A stretch of DNA of 64,000 bases from the NCBI GenBank assembly GCA_902362715.1, contig CABIXN010000007.1, positions 1 to 64,000 on the forward strand, in the 5' to 3' direction. Both the position numbers and the translations under genes were made by a program. Below the pieces are notes generated by a model that worked only from the letters and a program-made list of their open reading frames with translations, was not told where the DNA came from and made no database searches. The DNA comes from Lachnospiraceae bacterium (GTDB lineage: Bacteria > Bacillota > Clostridia > Lachnospirales > Lachnospiraceae). Below are positions 8,684 through 17,077 of this stretch, piece after piece. The first letter of the stretch is position 1; each line of letters starts with the position of its first letter.

Positions 8684-9790
8684 CTAGTTATGAATACGTT
8701 CACAGATCAGATCACCCATCAAAGCTGTACCCACCTGTGTCACAGCCGCTTTTTTATCCGCTTCCTGGGGCATAATATCTATGGTTCTATACCCGTCTTT
8801 TAATACCTGCTTTACTGCTTCCTCCACGGCATCTGCTTCCTGATCCAGATCAAAAGAATACCGCAGCATCATTGCAGCCGAAAGAATGGTGGCAATAGGA
8901 TTTGCTATCCCCTGCCCGGCAATATCCGGAGCAGAACCGCCGCTTGGTTCATATAAACCAAACTTTGTATCATTAAGGCTTGCACTTGAGAGCATACCTA
9001 TGGATCCCGTTACCATGCTTGCTTCATCTGATAAAATGTCGCCAAACATGTTTTCCGTAAGGATTACATCAAACTGCTTGGGATCTTTAACCAGCTGCAT
9101 AGCACAATTGTCTACCAGCATGTGCTCATAAGAAACTTCCGGATAATCTTTTGCAACTTCTTCCACAATCTTTCTCCAGAGTCTGGAGGAGTCAAGGACA
9201 TTGGCCTTATCTACACTTGTTACCTTATTCCGGCGCTTCCGTGCGATCTCAAATCCTTTTACCGCAATTCTGCGGATTTCATTCTCATTATATGTAAGGG
9301 TATCCTCAGCTGTCATAACACCGTCCACCGGCTCTGTTTTACGGGCTCCGAAATATAATCCGCCGGTCAGCTCCCGCATAATCATCATGTCGAATCCGCT
9401 TCCAATAATGTCTTCCCGCAGAGGACATGCTTCTTTTAACTCTTCATACAGATAGGCCGGTCTTAAATTTGCAAACAGATTTAAAGCTTTCCGAAGCTTT
9501 AACAGACCTGCCTCCGGCCGAAGCTCCGGCGCCAGCTTGTACCAGGGCGAAGTAGAGGTATTTCCTCCGATGGAGCCCATAAGTACCGCATCTGAAGATT
9601 TCGCCTGACAGATGGCTTCCTCTGTGAGAGGTACGCCTGTGGCATCAATAGAACAGCCTCCCATCAAAATATCTTCATATTCAAACTGATGTCCAAATAT
9701 GTTCCCGATTCGATCTAGTACTTTTCTGGCTTCTGTAACAATCTCCGGTCCGATACCGTCCCCAGAAATAACTCCTATATGAAATGTCAT
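8684..9790 (-). CDS. leuB: 3-isopropylmalate dehydrogenase
   Basis: Oxidatively decarboxylates 3-isopropylmalate in leucine synthesis. The 368-residue protein begins with the family signature GVISGDGIGPEIV and contains LRKALNLFANLRPA, TVDKAN-type (TSVDKANVLDSSRLWR) and GSAPDIAGQGIANP blocks. GGGAGG lies before the ATG. It is the first gene of the operon, downstream of the promoter at 9894-9922. leuA and leuCD are not in this window, so leuB is separated from its usual partners. Confidence 0.96.
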   Translation of the reverse strand: MTFHIGVISGDGIGPEIVTEARKVLDRIGNIFGHQFEYEDILMGGCSIDATGVPLTEEAICQAKSSDAVLMGSIGGNTSTSPWYKLAPELRPEAGLLKLRKALNLFANLRPAYLYEELKEACPLREDIIGSGFDMMIMRELTGGLYFGARKTEPVDGVMTAEDTLTYNENEIRRIAVKGFEIARKRRNKVTSVDKANVLDSSRLWRKIVEEVAKDYPEVSYEHMLVDNCAMQLVKDPKQFDVILTENMFGDILSDEASMVTGSIGMLSSASLNDTKFGLYEPSGGSAPDIAGQGIANPIATILSAAMMLRYSFDLDQEADAVEEAVKQVLKDGYRTIDIMPQEADKKAAVTQVGTALMGDLICERIHN

Positions 9791-9840
9791 ATCACAATTT
9801 CCTCCCTGCTTTATAACAAATTCCAGCGTTCCCTTTCACT

Positions 9841-9860
9841 GCGCCCTAACCTTTCGGGCA
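9841..9860 (-). other. Leader hairpin upstream of leuB
   Basis: GCGCCC (9841-9846) and GGGCAC (9855-9860) pair over 6 bp, allowing one G-U, in the roughly 95-nt leader of the leu-ilv-ser mRNA. No T-box signature, Leu/Ile/Val-rich leader peptide or terminator was seen, so its function is unknown. Confidence 0.35.
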
Positions 9861-9893
9861 CTCTATCTGCATTCCCAAAACTTGATAGTACCT

Positions 9894-9922
9894 ATAATAT
9901 TACATTTATATTACAATTTCAA
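9894..9922 (-). promoter_or_regulatory. Sigma-A promoter of the leu-ilv-ser operon
   Basis: Minus strand TTGAAA (9917-9922), a 17-nt spacer, TATTAT (9894-9899). Transcription would start near 9886 and give a leader of about 95 nt before leuB. Confidence 0.65.
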
Positions 9923-9972
9923 CTAGTGTTTTTTTGGATACTGCTATACTCCCCCGATCTTTACAGTAAATG

Positions 9973-10019
9973 AAAAAGCTTCTGAAACATAAAATGTTTA
10001 ACATTTATATTTCAGAAGC
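9973..10019 (-). terminator. Intrinsic terminator after yajC
   Basis: GCTTCTGAAA (9978-9987) pairs perfectly with TTTCAGAAGC (10010-10019). On the minus strand the stem is followed by TTTTTC. It separates the tgt-yajC transcript from the leuB promoter. Confidence 0.8.
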
Positions 10020-10051
10020 ATTGTCATTTTCTTACAATAAGATTCCGCTGC

Positions 10052-10354
10052 TTACTCTTCTGCACCGGTGTTTGCTTTCTCAATCTGAGCAATTGCCGCA
10101 CGCTGCATAGGAATACGACAGTTCTTGTTATTTCCAAATTCTACGATTACAGTGTCGTCCATGATATCAATTAATGTTCCATAGAAACCGCTTGACGTAA
10201 GTACTGTATCGCCAGGTTCCATCTGGGATAACATATCTCTTTTTCTCTGCTGTTCTTTCTTCTGAGGTCTAATCATAAAGAAGAACATGAAAGCTACTAA
10301 AATAACAACCCAAATAATTAATGAGCTGTACTGTCCAGCACCACTTGCTAACAT
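10052..10354 (-). CDS. yajC: Sec translocase accessory subunit YajC
   Basis: A 100-residue membrane protein with one N-terminal transmembrane helix (about 10-30) followed by the family signature FFMIRPQKKEQQRKRDML and a small cytoplasmic domain. YajC associates with SecDF-YidC at the translocon. A strong GAGGAGG site precedes the ATG. It follows tgt in the same direction, the arrangement known from many bacteria, and a terminator closes the unit. Confidence 0.95.
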   Translation of the reverse strand: MLASGAGQYSSLIIWVVILVAFMFFFMIRPQKKEQQRKRDMLSQMEPGDTVLTSSGFYGTLIDIMDDTVIVEFGNNKNCRIPMQRAAIAQIEKANTGAEE

Positions 10355-10475
10355 GAAAAATCCTCCTCAAATATCTAACTTTTTATTTGATAATCAAATC
10401 TTTTTTTATTCTACATGAAAAAACCTGCTGTATCAAGCCTTTTTCGTAAAATATTAAAGAAACCTCAGGAAACTG

Positions 10476-11606
10476 CTACTTTCCCTGACTCATCCGGTAT
10501 AGTTTTTCTTCCTTATATGTCCGATACCGCTCCTGCTCAATAGCTTCTCTGATTTCTTCCATCATCGTATTATAAAAATAGAGATTGTGGAGAACACACA
10601 GACGCATACCAAGCATCTCTTTGGCCTTCAGCAGATGCCGGATATAAGCTCTGCTGTAAGTGCGGCATGCGGGACACTGGCATCCTTCTTCAATGGGACG
10701 CATATCTTTCTCATACTTCTGATTAAAAAGATTTAACTTGCCATAATTTGTATATACATGTCCGTGACGGCCGTTCCTGCTTGGATATACGCAGTCGAAG
10801 AAATCCACGCCCCTGTCCACAGCTTCTAGGATATTTGCCGGCGTTCCTACTCCCATGAGATATGTTGGCTTGTCAACAGGCAGATGGGGGACTGTCACAT
10901 CCAGAATATGATACATTTCCTCGTGGCTTTCGCCCACTGCCAGTCCTCCCAGGGCATATCCGTCCAAATCCAGCTCACTGATTCTTTTGGCGTGGTCCAC
11001 ACGGATATCATCATAAATGGCCCCCTGGTTAATACCAAACAACATCTGATGCTTATTAATGGTATCCTCAAGACCATTTAACCGCTGCATCTCATCCTTG
11101 CACCGCCCCAGCCAGCGGAACGTTCTGTCCACAGAATTCTGCACATATCCCCGGTCTGCAACAGCAGAGGGACATTCGTCAAAAGCCATGGCAATGGTTG
11201 ACGCCAGATTAGACTGAATCTGCATACTCTCTTCCGGCCCCATAAAAATTTTCCGTCCGTCCACATGGGAATTAAAATAAACGCCTTCTTCTTTGATTTT
11301 TCTAAGCCCCGCCAGTGAAAACACCTGAAATCCGCCGGAATCCGTGAGAATTGGTTTGTCCCACACCATAAACTTGTGAAGTCCTCCCAGTTCTTTGATC
11401 AGCTTATCTCCCGGCCGCACATGGAGATGGTACGTATTTGAAAGTTCAATCTGAGTCTTAATCTTCAAAAGATCAGTGGTGGCCACAGCTCCTTTGATGG
11501 CTGCCGCCGTACCTACATTCATAAACAGCGGTGTCTGAACGGTTCCGTGAACGGTCTGAAGCTCTCCTCTCTTGGCCAGACCATCCTTTTTTATAATTCT
11601 GTACAT
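10476..11606 (-). CDS. tgt: tRNA-guanine transglycosylase
   Basis: Exchanges guanine 34 for a queuine precursor in tRNAs with GUN anticodons. It has the catalytic TDSGGFQVFSL block, the FGINQGAIYDDIR segment, and the zinc site CQCPACRTYSRAYIRHL. I chose the ATG at 11606 (376 residues, starting MYRIIKKDG) because GAGAGG is 9 nt upstream; an in-frame ATG at 11615 lies directly against that site and is less likely. yajC follows. Confidence 0.95.
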   Translation of the reverse strand: MYRIIKKDGLAKRGELQTVHGTVQTPLFMNVGTAAAIKGAVATTDLLKIKTQIELSNTYHLHVRPGDKLIKELGGLHKFMVWDKPILTDSGGFQVFSLAGLRKIKEEGVYFNSHVDGRKIFMGPEESMQIQSNLASTIAMAFDECPSAVADRGYVQNSVDRTFRWLGRCKDEMQRLNGLEDTINKHQMLFGINQGAIYDDIRVDHAKRISELDLDGYALGGLAVGESHEEMYHILDVTVPHLPVDKPTYLMGVGTPANILEAVDRGVDFFDCVYPSRNGRHGHVYTNYGKLNLFNQKYEKDMRPIEEGCQCPACRTYSRAYIRHLLKAKEMLGMRLCVLHNLYFYNTMMEEIREAIEQERYRTYKEEKLYRMSQGK

Positions 11607-11724
11607 TTTTAACATCCTCTCTTCAGGTAAAAATGGTTCTTTATCCTTTTATTTCATCTTAATCAACGGTTCCTATTATAGCGAAGGCAGAAAAAAAAGT
11701 ATAGTCTAAAATCCCAATTACTTA

Positions 11725-11753
11725 TTGTCAGATCATACATTTATCGTTAAACT
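11725..11753 (+). promoter_or_regulatory. Putative promoter of aroC
   Basis: TTGTCA (11725-11730), 17 nt, TAAACT (11748-11753), about 65 nt before the aroC start. A TATAAT at 11802-11807 lies too close to the ribosome site to be the main -10. Confidence 0.45.
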
Positions 11754-11819
11754 GTTTATGATACACTCTGACAGCATATGGCTGTCTGCATTACAATACT
11801 TTATAATATGGAGGCATTT

Positions 11820-12923
11820 ATGGCCGGATCTGATTACGGAACAATTTTTAAAATTACAACATGGGGAGAATCCCATGGAAAAGGTCTCGGTGTAGTGGCA
11901 GACGGATGTCCTGCAGGTATTCCTCTGGATGAATCCATGATCCAGGAATATCTTGACCGCCGAAAACCGGGACAATCAAAATATACTACCCCAAGAAAAG
12001 AATCTGACCAGGTGGAAATCCTCTCCGGCGTCTTTGAAGGAAAAACAACCGGAACCCCAATTTCCATGATGGTTCGAAATGAAAACCAGAAGTCCAAAGA
12101 TTACAGTGAAATCGCATCATACTATCGCCCCGGACATGCAGACTTTACCTTTGATGCCAAATACGGCTTCCGGGATTACCGGGGCGGCGGCCGCTCTTCC
12201 GGGCGTGAAACTATCGGCCGTGTAGCCGGAGGGGCTATTGCTTCTCTGTTTTTAAAACAGCTGGGAATCCATATTACCGCATATACAAAATCAATTGGTC
12301 CTATTCACTGTAACATGGCAGACTTTAATGCCAGAGAAATTTTAAACAACCGTGTGTGTATGCCGGATGCTCAGGCCGCAAAAAGGGCCGCAGACTATCT
12401 GGACCAGTGTATGGCAGAAAAAAACTCCTGCGGAGGGATTATCGAATGTGTAATCACCGGAGTTCCTGCCGGAATCGGCGACCCGGTATTTGAAAAACTG
12501 GATGCCAATCTGGCAAAAGCCATTTTTTCCATTGGCGCCGTGAAAGGTTTTGAAATCGGGGACGGCTTTTTGGCAGCAGACGCTACAGGCCTCACCAATA
12601 ACGATGCTTTCTGCACAGACGATCAGGGAAACATCTCCAAAAAAACAAATCACGCCGGCGGCATTTTAGGCGGCATCAGTGACGGCTCTCCTATTATTTT
12701 CCGGGCAGCCATCAAACCTACTCCGTCCATTGGCGCACCTCAACAGACAGTCCGCACAGATGGGACTCCAATCACCGTGGAAATCAAAGGACGTCATGAT
12801 CCAATTATCGTTCCCCGGGCAGTAGTTGTAGTAGAAACCATGACTGCACTGACCCTGGCGGATATGATCTTAAAAAATATGAGTGCAGACAATAGAAAAA
12901 TTCTGGACTTCTATCAGAAATAG
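11820..12923 (+). CDS. aroC: Chorismate synthase
   Basis: Converts 5-enolpyruvylshikimate-3-phosphate to chorismate using reduced FMN, the last common step to aromatic amino acids. The 367-residue protein starts MAGSDYGTIFKITTWGESHG and has the family blocks GRSSGRETIGRVAGG and GGILGGISDG. The ATG at 11820 is preferred because GGAGG ends 5 nt before it; an in-frame ATG 14 codons upstream has no such site. It is monocistronic, divergent from tgt, with no other shikimate genes nearby. Confidence 0.96.
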   Translation: MAGSDYGTIFKITTWGESHGKGLGVVADGCPAGIPLDESMIQEYLDRRKPGQSKYTTPRKESDQVEILSGVFEGKTTGTPISMMVRNENQKSKDYSEIASYYRPGHADFTFDAKYGFRDYRGGGRSSGRETIGRVAGGAIASLFLKQLGIHITAYTKSIGPIHCNMADFNAREILNNRVCMPDAQAAKRAADYLDQCMAEKNSCGGIIECVITGVPAGIGDPVFEKLDANLAKAIFSIGAVKGFEIGDGFLAADATGLTNNDAFCTDDQGNISKKTNHAGGILGGISDGSPIIFRAAIKPTPSIGAPQQTVRTDGTPITVEIKGRHDPIIVPRAVVVVETMTALTLADMILKNMSADNRKILDFYQK

Positions 12924-12976
12924 ACAAAAAATAAAACTCTGCATTAATTAAAAAAGATTCCTGCAGCGGCAGGATT

Positions 12977-13051
12977 CTCCGCCTGCGGCGGGTCGCTTTT
13001 GCGACATGACTCCATTCCGCCGCAGTGCGATCCACAGCGGAGCGTTTTTTT
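12977..13051 (+). terminator. Compound GC-rich hairpin ending in T7 after aroC
   Basis: CTCCGC (12977-12982) pairs with GCGGAG (13037-13042); inside are CTGCGGCGG/CCGCCGCAG and GTCGC-TTTT-GCGAC stems. A T7 run follows at 13045-13051. A further small hairpin, TCCTGC-AGCG-GCAGGA, lies at 12959-12974. The hairpin can terminate aroC, and it is also a copy of the GC-rich repeat module seen at 21968-22018. Confidence 0.65.
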
Positions 13052-13059
13052 GTTCTATA

Positions 13060-13107
13060 GGAATCGGCACTTTTCAGCTTTATCACAACACAGTATTTCC
13101 TACAGAG
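13060..13107 (-). repeat. Dispersed 48-bp repeat, copy 1
   Basis: This 48-bp stretch is the reverse complement of 31799-31846 with 46 of 48 positions identical. It is flanked by short inverted ends, TCTATAGGAA (13054-13063) and TTCCTACAGA (13097-13106 region), so it looks like a small palindromic or MITE-like unit. It abuts the terminator at 13111-13174. It is too short to encode a protein. Confidence 0.85.
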
Positions 13108-13110
13108 CAA

Positions 13111-13174
13111 AAAAGAATCTCACAGAATAATCAAGAATTTTCAACACCTGATTTTTCTGTGAGAATCTTTTTTT
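13111..13174. terminator. Bidirectional terminator between aroC and fic
   Basis: TCTCACAGAA (13118-13127) pairs with TTCTGTGAGA (13155-13164); a T-run follows on the plus strand (13168-13174) and an A-run precedes it (T-run on the minus strand). It can end both aroC readthrough and the convergent fic transcript. Confidence 0.8.
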
Positions 13175-13209
13175 CATATGGAACATTTTCCGTATCCATT
13201 TATTTTATC

Positions 13210-14055
13210 CTAAATATCCACATTTTTATTTTCCCGGGATTTCCGTATGTGTAAATTACGGTTAAGAAGTTCATTTTTTTCATTCAAAAGAAGGTTTCTG
13301 AGGAATGCTTCGAGGTATTCTGTTGTTTCATACACACCTTTTTGCAGATTCGTATAATTTGCACGGACAAGGGCATTTCTAAAATACCATGCATTCTCCG
13401 AAAAAATATCATTGGCTGCCGCAAAACCAAGAGACCTTAAATATTTAATAAAAAACACTGCTGTAGTACGTGTATTGCCTTCTCCAAAAATGTGAATCTG
13501 CCACAGCCTGGAAATAAACAGGGCAAGATGACGGATAATTTCATCCATGGAAAGCCCCTGATAACTGAAATCTCTTTCCTGTGAAAAATCATATTCCAGT
13601 GTAGCTTTCAGCTCTGTTGCACTTCCATACAGAACAGTTGCTCCATCTAATACCCATTCTTTTTTCGTAATATTATAGTCTCTTATCTTCCCGGCGTGTT
13701 TATAAATCCCCTGAAACAACTTACGATGAATAGAAATATACTCATTTGGAGTGAAAGAAAATGCTTCCTCGGACAATATTTTAACAATACGCGAAGACAC
13801 CTTATCAGCTTCCTCGGTACGTTCATCATCCGCTATATGAGCAGGTTTTTCTTCATAATAGCTCTCAATAAGGCTCTGAACCTCATTCAGCGTAATTTTC
13901 CCTTCAATATTTAAAACGGCAGTGTCAATCAAATATTGAGATGGTTTAAGTCCGTCCACCGCCTGAAGCCCAATGGCCGTACTCCACATATAACCTTTAT
14001 AGGCTTGAGCCGGCTCGGACTCTTTTAGATATTCCCCAAAAGGATCTTTTTCCAT
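13210..14055 (-). CDS. Fic-domain protein with variant active-site motif
   Basis: Fic proteins usually transfer AMP from ATP to a hydroxyl side chain of a target protein. The 281-residue protein has the active-site loop HIFGEGNTR (188-196): the catalytic His188, acidic Glu192, Asn194 and Arg196 are present. The canonical GNGRxxR ends here as GNTRTTA, so the second glycine and the second arginine are missing. The N-terminal VLNIEG (47-52) recalls the inhibitory (S/T)xxxE(G/N) helix but has Val for Ser/Thr. GAGG 7 nt before ATG 14055 fixes the start; an upstream TTG is rejected. No separate antitoxin gene is adjacent. Confidence 0.85.
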   Translation of the reverse strand: MEKDPFGEYLKESEPAQAYKGYMWSTAIGLQAVDGLKPSQYLIDTAVLNIEGKITLNEVQSLIESYYEEKPAHIADDERTEEADKVSSRIVKILSEEAFSFTPNEYISIHRKLFQGIYKHAGKIRDYNITKKEWVLDGATVLYGSATELKATLEYDFSQERDFSYQGLSMDEIIRHLALFISRLWQIHIFGEGNTRTTAVFFIKYLRSLGFAAANDIFSENAWYFRNALVRANYTNLQKGVYETTEYLEAFLRNLLLNEKNELLNRNLHIRKSRENKNVDI

Positions 14056-14102
14056 ATCCACACCTCGCTCATAATTTGAAAAATTATTCAAACCATCCCG
14101 TC

Positions 14103-15176
14103 CTAAGACGCTGATGTATCACCCAGCTTATGAATAAAGATACAATTGGGCCGGTGAATATCAATTGGTTTTGAATCCATCAGAAAATAATTTTTATCAT
14201 AATTCATTTTAAAAGAGCAGATCTGATTGCTGCTGTGGTTCAGCACTACAAAATGCTCGTTATCCGGCATAACTGCCAGGGTTTTTGGATAATCCTGTCT
14301 GGTACTGTTCTGACAGATTTCTGTCAAAAGCCCGGTTTCCTGATCTACAGAATACACGGTAACAGAATTTACTCCGGCGTTTGAAACAAACAGATGCTTT
14401 CCATCCGGGGAAAACTCTATTCCGGAAGACGCACACCGCTCTACTTCTGCCGCTTCCACTGTTGGAACCTCCTGAATCAGTTCCATACGCTCTTTCATAC
14501 AGTCATTTTTATCATAATGGTAAACATACACACAGTTCTTTCTTTCGCATAAAACATATGCGCAGTTTAATTCTTTGCGAAACCGAATCATTCTAGGCCC
14601 GTTATCCAGATGACCTCTCAAAATATCACAGAGCTTTAAGTTCCCTTTTTCATAATCAATTTCATACACCTTAACCTGGTCAATACCGCTGTCTACAGCG
14701 CACAGATATTTCTGGTCGATGGTCACTTTCACACAGGTAACATGAGCGATGGAATTACGTTCAGCCACACTGCCGCCAACTCCTTCATGAAAAATTCCGC
14801 AGGCAAGCTTGCCAATGGTTCCATCCTCATTCAGGTGCATCATGGTAACGCGGCCGTCATGATAGCCTGCAACAAACAGATAACGGTTCAAATCATCTAC
14901 TTCCAGATAACAGCCCCGCATCCCGCCAATCCATGCCGCATTCATAGGTTTCAAATCTCCGTCCGGCAGAATCTTAAAAGATCTCACACCCTCATCAGCA
15001 ATAGAATACAAATATTTCCCGTTGGCAGATACAATCAGATCTGACGGATTATTAATTGGAACAACTTTCCGTTCCTTCATGCTCCAGTTATCTGTATCAA
15101 TATCAAAGATGTGAATGCCAAGACTGCTGCTTCTGGTATAAGTTCCTACATAGGCCACATATGATTCCTTCGCCAT
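14103..15176 (-). CDS. Lactonase-family beta-propeller protein (Pgl/YbhE-like)
   Basis: A 357-residue protein of the seven-bladed propeller lactonase family (PF10282), which includes the YbhE-type 6-phosphogluconolactonase. Visible repeats include YVGTYTRSSSLGIHIF, LIVSANGKYLYSI, IEFSPDGKHLFVSNAGVNSVTVYSV and LAVMPDNEHFVVLNHSSN. The start at 15176 follows a perfect AGGAGG; the upstream in-frame stretch overlaps trhP and is rejected. It begins 1 nt after the trhP stop, so it is probably translationally coupled. The family is firm; 6-phosphogluconolactone as substrate is only a default guess. Confidence 0.85.
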   Translation of the reverse strand: MAKESYVAYVGTYTRSSSLGIHIFDIDTDNWSMKERKVVPINNPSDLIVSANGKYLYSIADEGVRSFKILPDGDLKPMNAAWIGGMRGCYLEVDDLNRYLFVAGYHDGRVTMMHLNEDGTIGKLACGIFHEGVGGSVAERNSIAHVTCVKVTIDQKYLCAVDSGIDQVKVYEIDYEKGNLKLCDILRGHLDNGPRMIRFRKELNCAYVLCERKNCVYVYHYDKNDCMKERMELIQEVPTVEAAEVERCASSGIEFSPDGKHLFVSNAGVNSVTVYSVDQETGLLTEICQNSTRQDYPKTLAVMPDNEHFVVLNHSSNQICSFKMNYDKNYFLMDSKPIDIHRPNCIFIHKLGDTSAS

Positions 15177-15177
15177 T

Positions 15178-16407
15178 TTAGTCCTCCTCTTTTCTTCGCA
15201 GAATGTCAAATTTCTCCAAAGGCTGTCCAAGATCAATATACAGCACCTGTTTGGGGTGCGGCGCTGATTCCTGTGCATTTCCTTCCTCATCCAAAATCTG
15301 ACGAACCTTTACTTCTATATTATCTCCATTTGGCTTCATAACTTCAATGATTTCACCTACGGAAAATTTATTTCTCTGCTCAATCCGATAGAGGCCCTCT
15401 TCTGTGCACTCTCCTACAATTCCCAGGTACGTATATTCCTTTACATAAGTATTATTGTCATAAATCTGCGCGGTATCATCCGGCTTTCCAAAGAAAAATC
15501 CCGTTGTAAACTGCCGGTATGTGCAGTTGGAAATCTGATCCAGATACCAGGGCATATTCTCTTTATATTTCTCCGGACTTTCCAGATAATCATCAATGGC
15601 CTTCCGATAGGTTCTGGCCACTGTTGCCACATAAAGAGCTGTTTTCATACGCCCTTCGATTTTATAACTGTCCACCCCAGTGGCAAGCATTTCAGGAATA
15701 TGCTGAATCATGCACAAATCCTTGGAATTAAAAATATATGTTCCACGTTCATTCTCATATACCGGCATATATTCTCCGGGACGGGTTTCCTCCACAATAG
15801 AATACTTCCATCTGCACGGATGTGTACAGGCTCCCCGGTTGGCGTCTCTGCCTGTAAAATAATTACTCAGCAGACACCTGCCGGAATAGGAAATACACAT
15901 AGCGCCATGAATAAACGTTTCCATTTCCAGATCTTTTGGAATTTTCTCTCTGATTTCCGTCAATTCTTCCGCAGAAAGCTCCCGGGCTGTCACTACACGT
16001 TTCGCCCCCTGCTGATACCAGAAACGGTAAGTTCCGTAATTGGTATTATTGGCCTGGGTACTGATATGAATATCAATTTCAGGGCATACTTCCCTGGCAA
16101 TCATAAATACTCCCGGATCTGAAATAATCAGGGCATCCGGCTTTATCTCTTTTAACTCCTGAAAATAAGTGCGCACCCCTTCTAGATCATCATTATGAGC
16201 CAGAATATTGGCGGTTACATATACTTTCACCTGATGCTCATGGGCAAACTCAATTCCTTCCCGCATCTCTTCCAGCGTAAAGTTTTTGGCTTTGGCTCTG
16301 AGGCCAAAAGCCTCGCCGCCGATATATACGGCATCCGCTCCAAATACTACCGCTATTTTTAATACTTCCAGGCTGCTGGCCGGAACCAGTAATTCAGGAC
16401 GTTTCAT
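15178..16407 (-). CDS. trhP: Peptidase U32 family, tRNA U34 5-hydroxylation protein TrhP
   Basis: U32-family protein with the signatures RPELLVPASSLEVLK at the N-terminus, DPGVFMIAREVCPEIDIHISTQAN, HGAMCISYSGRCLLSNYFTGRDANRGAC and the cysteines around CTHPCRWKY that bind a metal cluster in the family. Members next to trmR make 5-hydroxyuridine at tRNA position 34 from prephenate-dependent chemistry. The pairing with the O-methyltransferase directly upstream (yrrM-yrrO order in B. subtilis) supports this over a true collagenase role. Start 16407 has AGAGGA 7 nt upstream; an ATG at 16425 overlaps the preceding stop. Confidence 0.85.
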   Translation of the reverse strand: MKRPELLVPASSLEVLKIAVVFGADAVYIGGEAFGLRAKAKNFTLEEMREGIEFAHEHQVKVYVTANILAHNDDLEGVRTYFQELKEIKPDALIISDPGVFMIAREVCPEIDIHISTQANNTNYGTYRFWYQQGAKRVVTARELSAEELTEIREKIPKDLEMETFIHGAMCISYSGRCLLSNYFTGRDANRGACTHPCRWKYSIVEETRPGEYMPVYENERGTYIFNSKDLCMIQHIPEMLATGVDSYKIEGRMKTALYVATVARTYRKAIDDYLESPEKYKENMPWYLDQISNCTYRQFTTGFFFGKPDDTAQIYDNNTYVKEYTYLGIVGECTEEGLYRIEQRNKFSVGEIIEVMKPNGDNIEVKVRQILDEEGNAQESAPHPKQVLYIDLGQPLEKFDILRRKEED

Positions 16408-16421
16408 ATCTTTTCCTCTTG

Positions 16422-17075
16422 TCATTTCTCTTGTTCTGATTTCACACTGACTGTAACTCCGTCTCCAAAAGGCAGTACCGATGTCTGAAGCTGTCTGTGA
16501 TGGGTCAGCTGATACAGATAATCCCGCATACGTTTATGAATGGTGCGGTCCCGTCTTGTCACTGCAAACCGCGACTCTATAATATTTCCATCCTGAAGCA
16601 CATTATCTGAAATCAAAATTCCGTTTGGATTTAACAAACGTAAAACATCATCCAGAAAGTGAATATACTGTCCCTTTGCCGCATCCATAAAAATAAAATC
16701 AAAAGGTTCTTCCAATTTTTTCAGCCAGTCCGCCGCATCCCCTTCTAAAAGAGTGATCTGCTCCTGGCGCCCTGCCCGCTTAAAATTGGCCCGGGCAATG
16801 GGAATCCGTTTTTCATAATTTTCAATGGTTACAATCTCTGCCAGAATCGGATTATATTCCGCCATCAAGAGAGCAGAAAATCCCACAGCTGTTCCCACCT
16901 CCAGAATCCGTCCGGGGCGCTTTAGTGCCAGCAGCACTTTCAAAAAGGTCTGCATCTCCGGCCGGATAATGGGAACAAATGCCTCAAGAGCCTCCTTTTC
17001 AATACAATTTAAAAGCTCAGTATTATCATCCTTTAGGGAATTGATGTATGTTACAAGTCTTTCGTTAATTATCAT
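16422..17075 (-). CDS. trmR: tRNA 5-hydroxyuridine methyltransferase, TrmR-like
   Basis: A 217-residue class I SAM-dependent O-methyltransferase with motif I ILEVGTAVGFSALLMAE, an acidic loop after beta 4 (FDFIFMDAAKGQY) and the LLNPNGILISDNVLQDG block. The COMT-like fold and direct linkage to trhP match B. subtilis YrrM/TrmR, which methylates ho5U34 to mo5U34 in tRNA. Its start lies 2 nt after the ylbF stop and its stop touches the trhP start region, so the genes are tightly coupled. Catechol-type substrates remain an alternative, but the context argues against them. Confidence 0.85.
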   Translation of the reverse strand: MIINERLVTYINSLKDDNTELLNCIEKEALEAFVPIIRPEMQTFLKVLLALKRPGRILEVGTAVGFSALLMAEYNPILAEIVTIENYEKRIPIARANFKRAGRQEQITLLEGDAADWLKKLEEPFDFIFMDAAKGQYIHFLDDVLRLLNPNGILISDNVLQDGNIIESRFAVTRRDRTIHKRMRDYLYQLTHHRQLQTSVLPFGDGVTVSVKSEQEK

Positions 17076-17077
17076 TC

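Noticed and set aside
9795..9890. Possible T-box or leader-peptide attenuator before leuB
   Set aside because: No T-box AGGGTGG motif, no Leu/Ile/Val-rich short peptide, no terminator; only one small hairpin.
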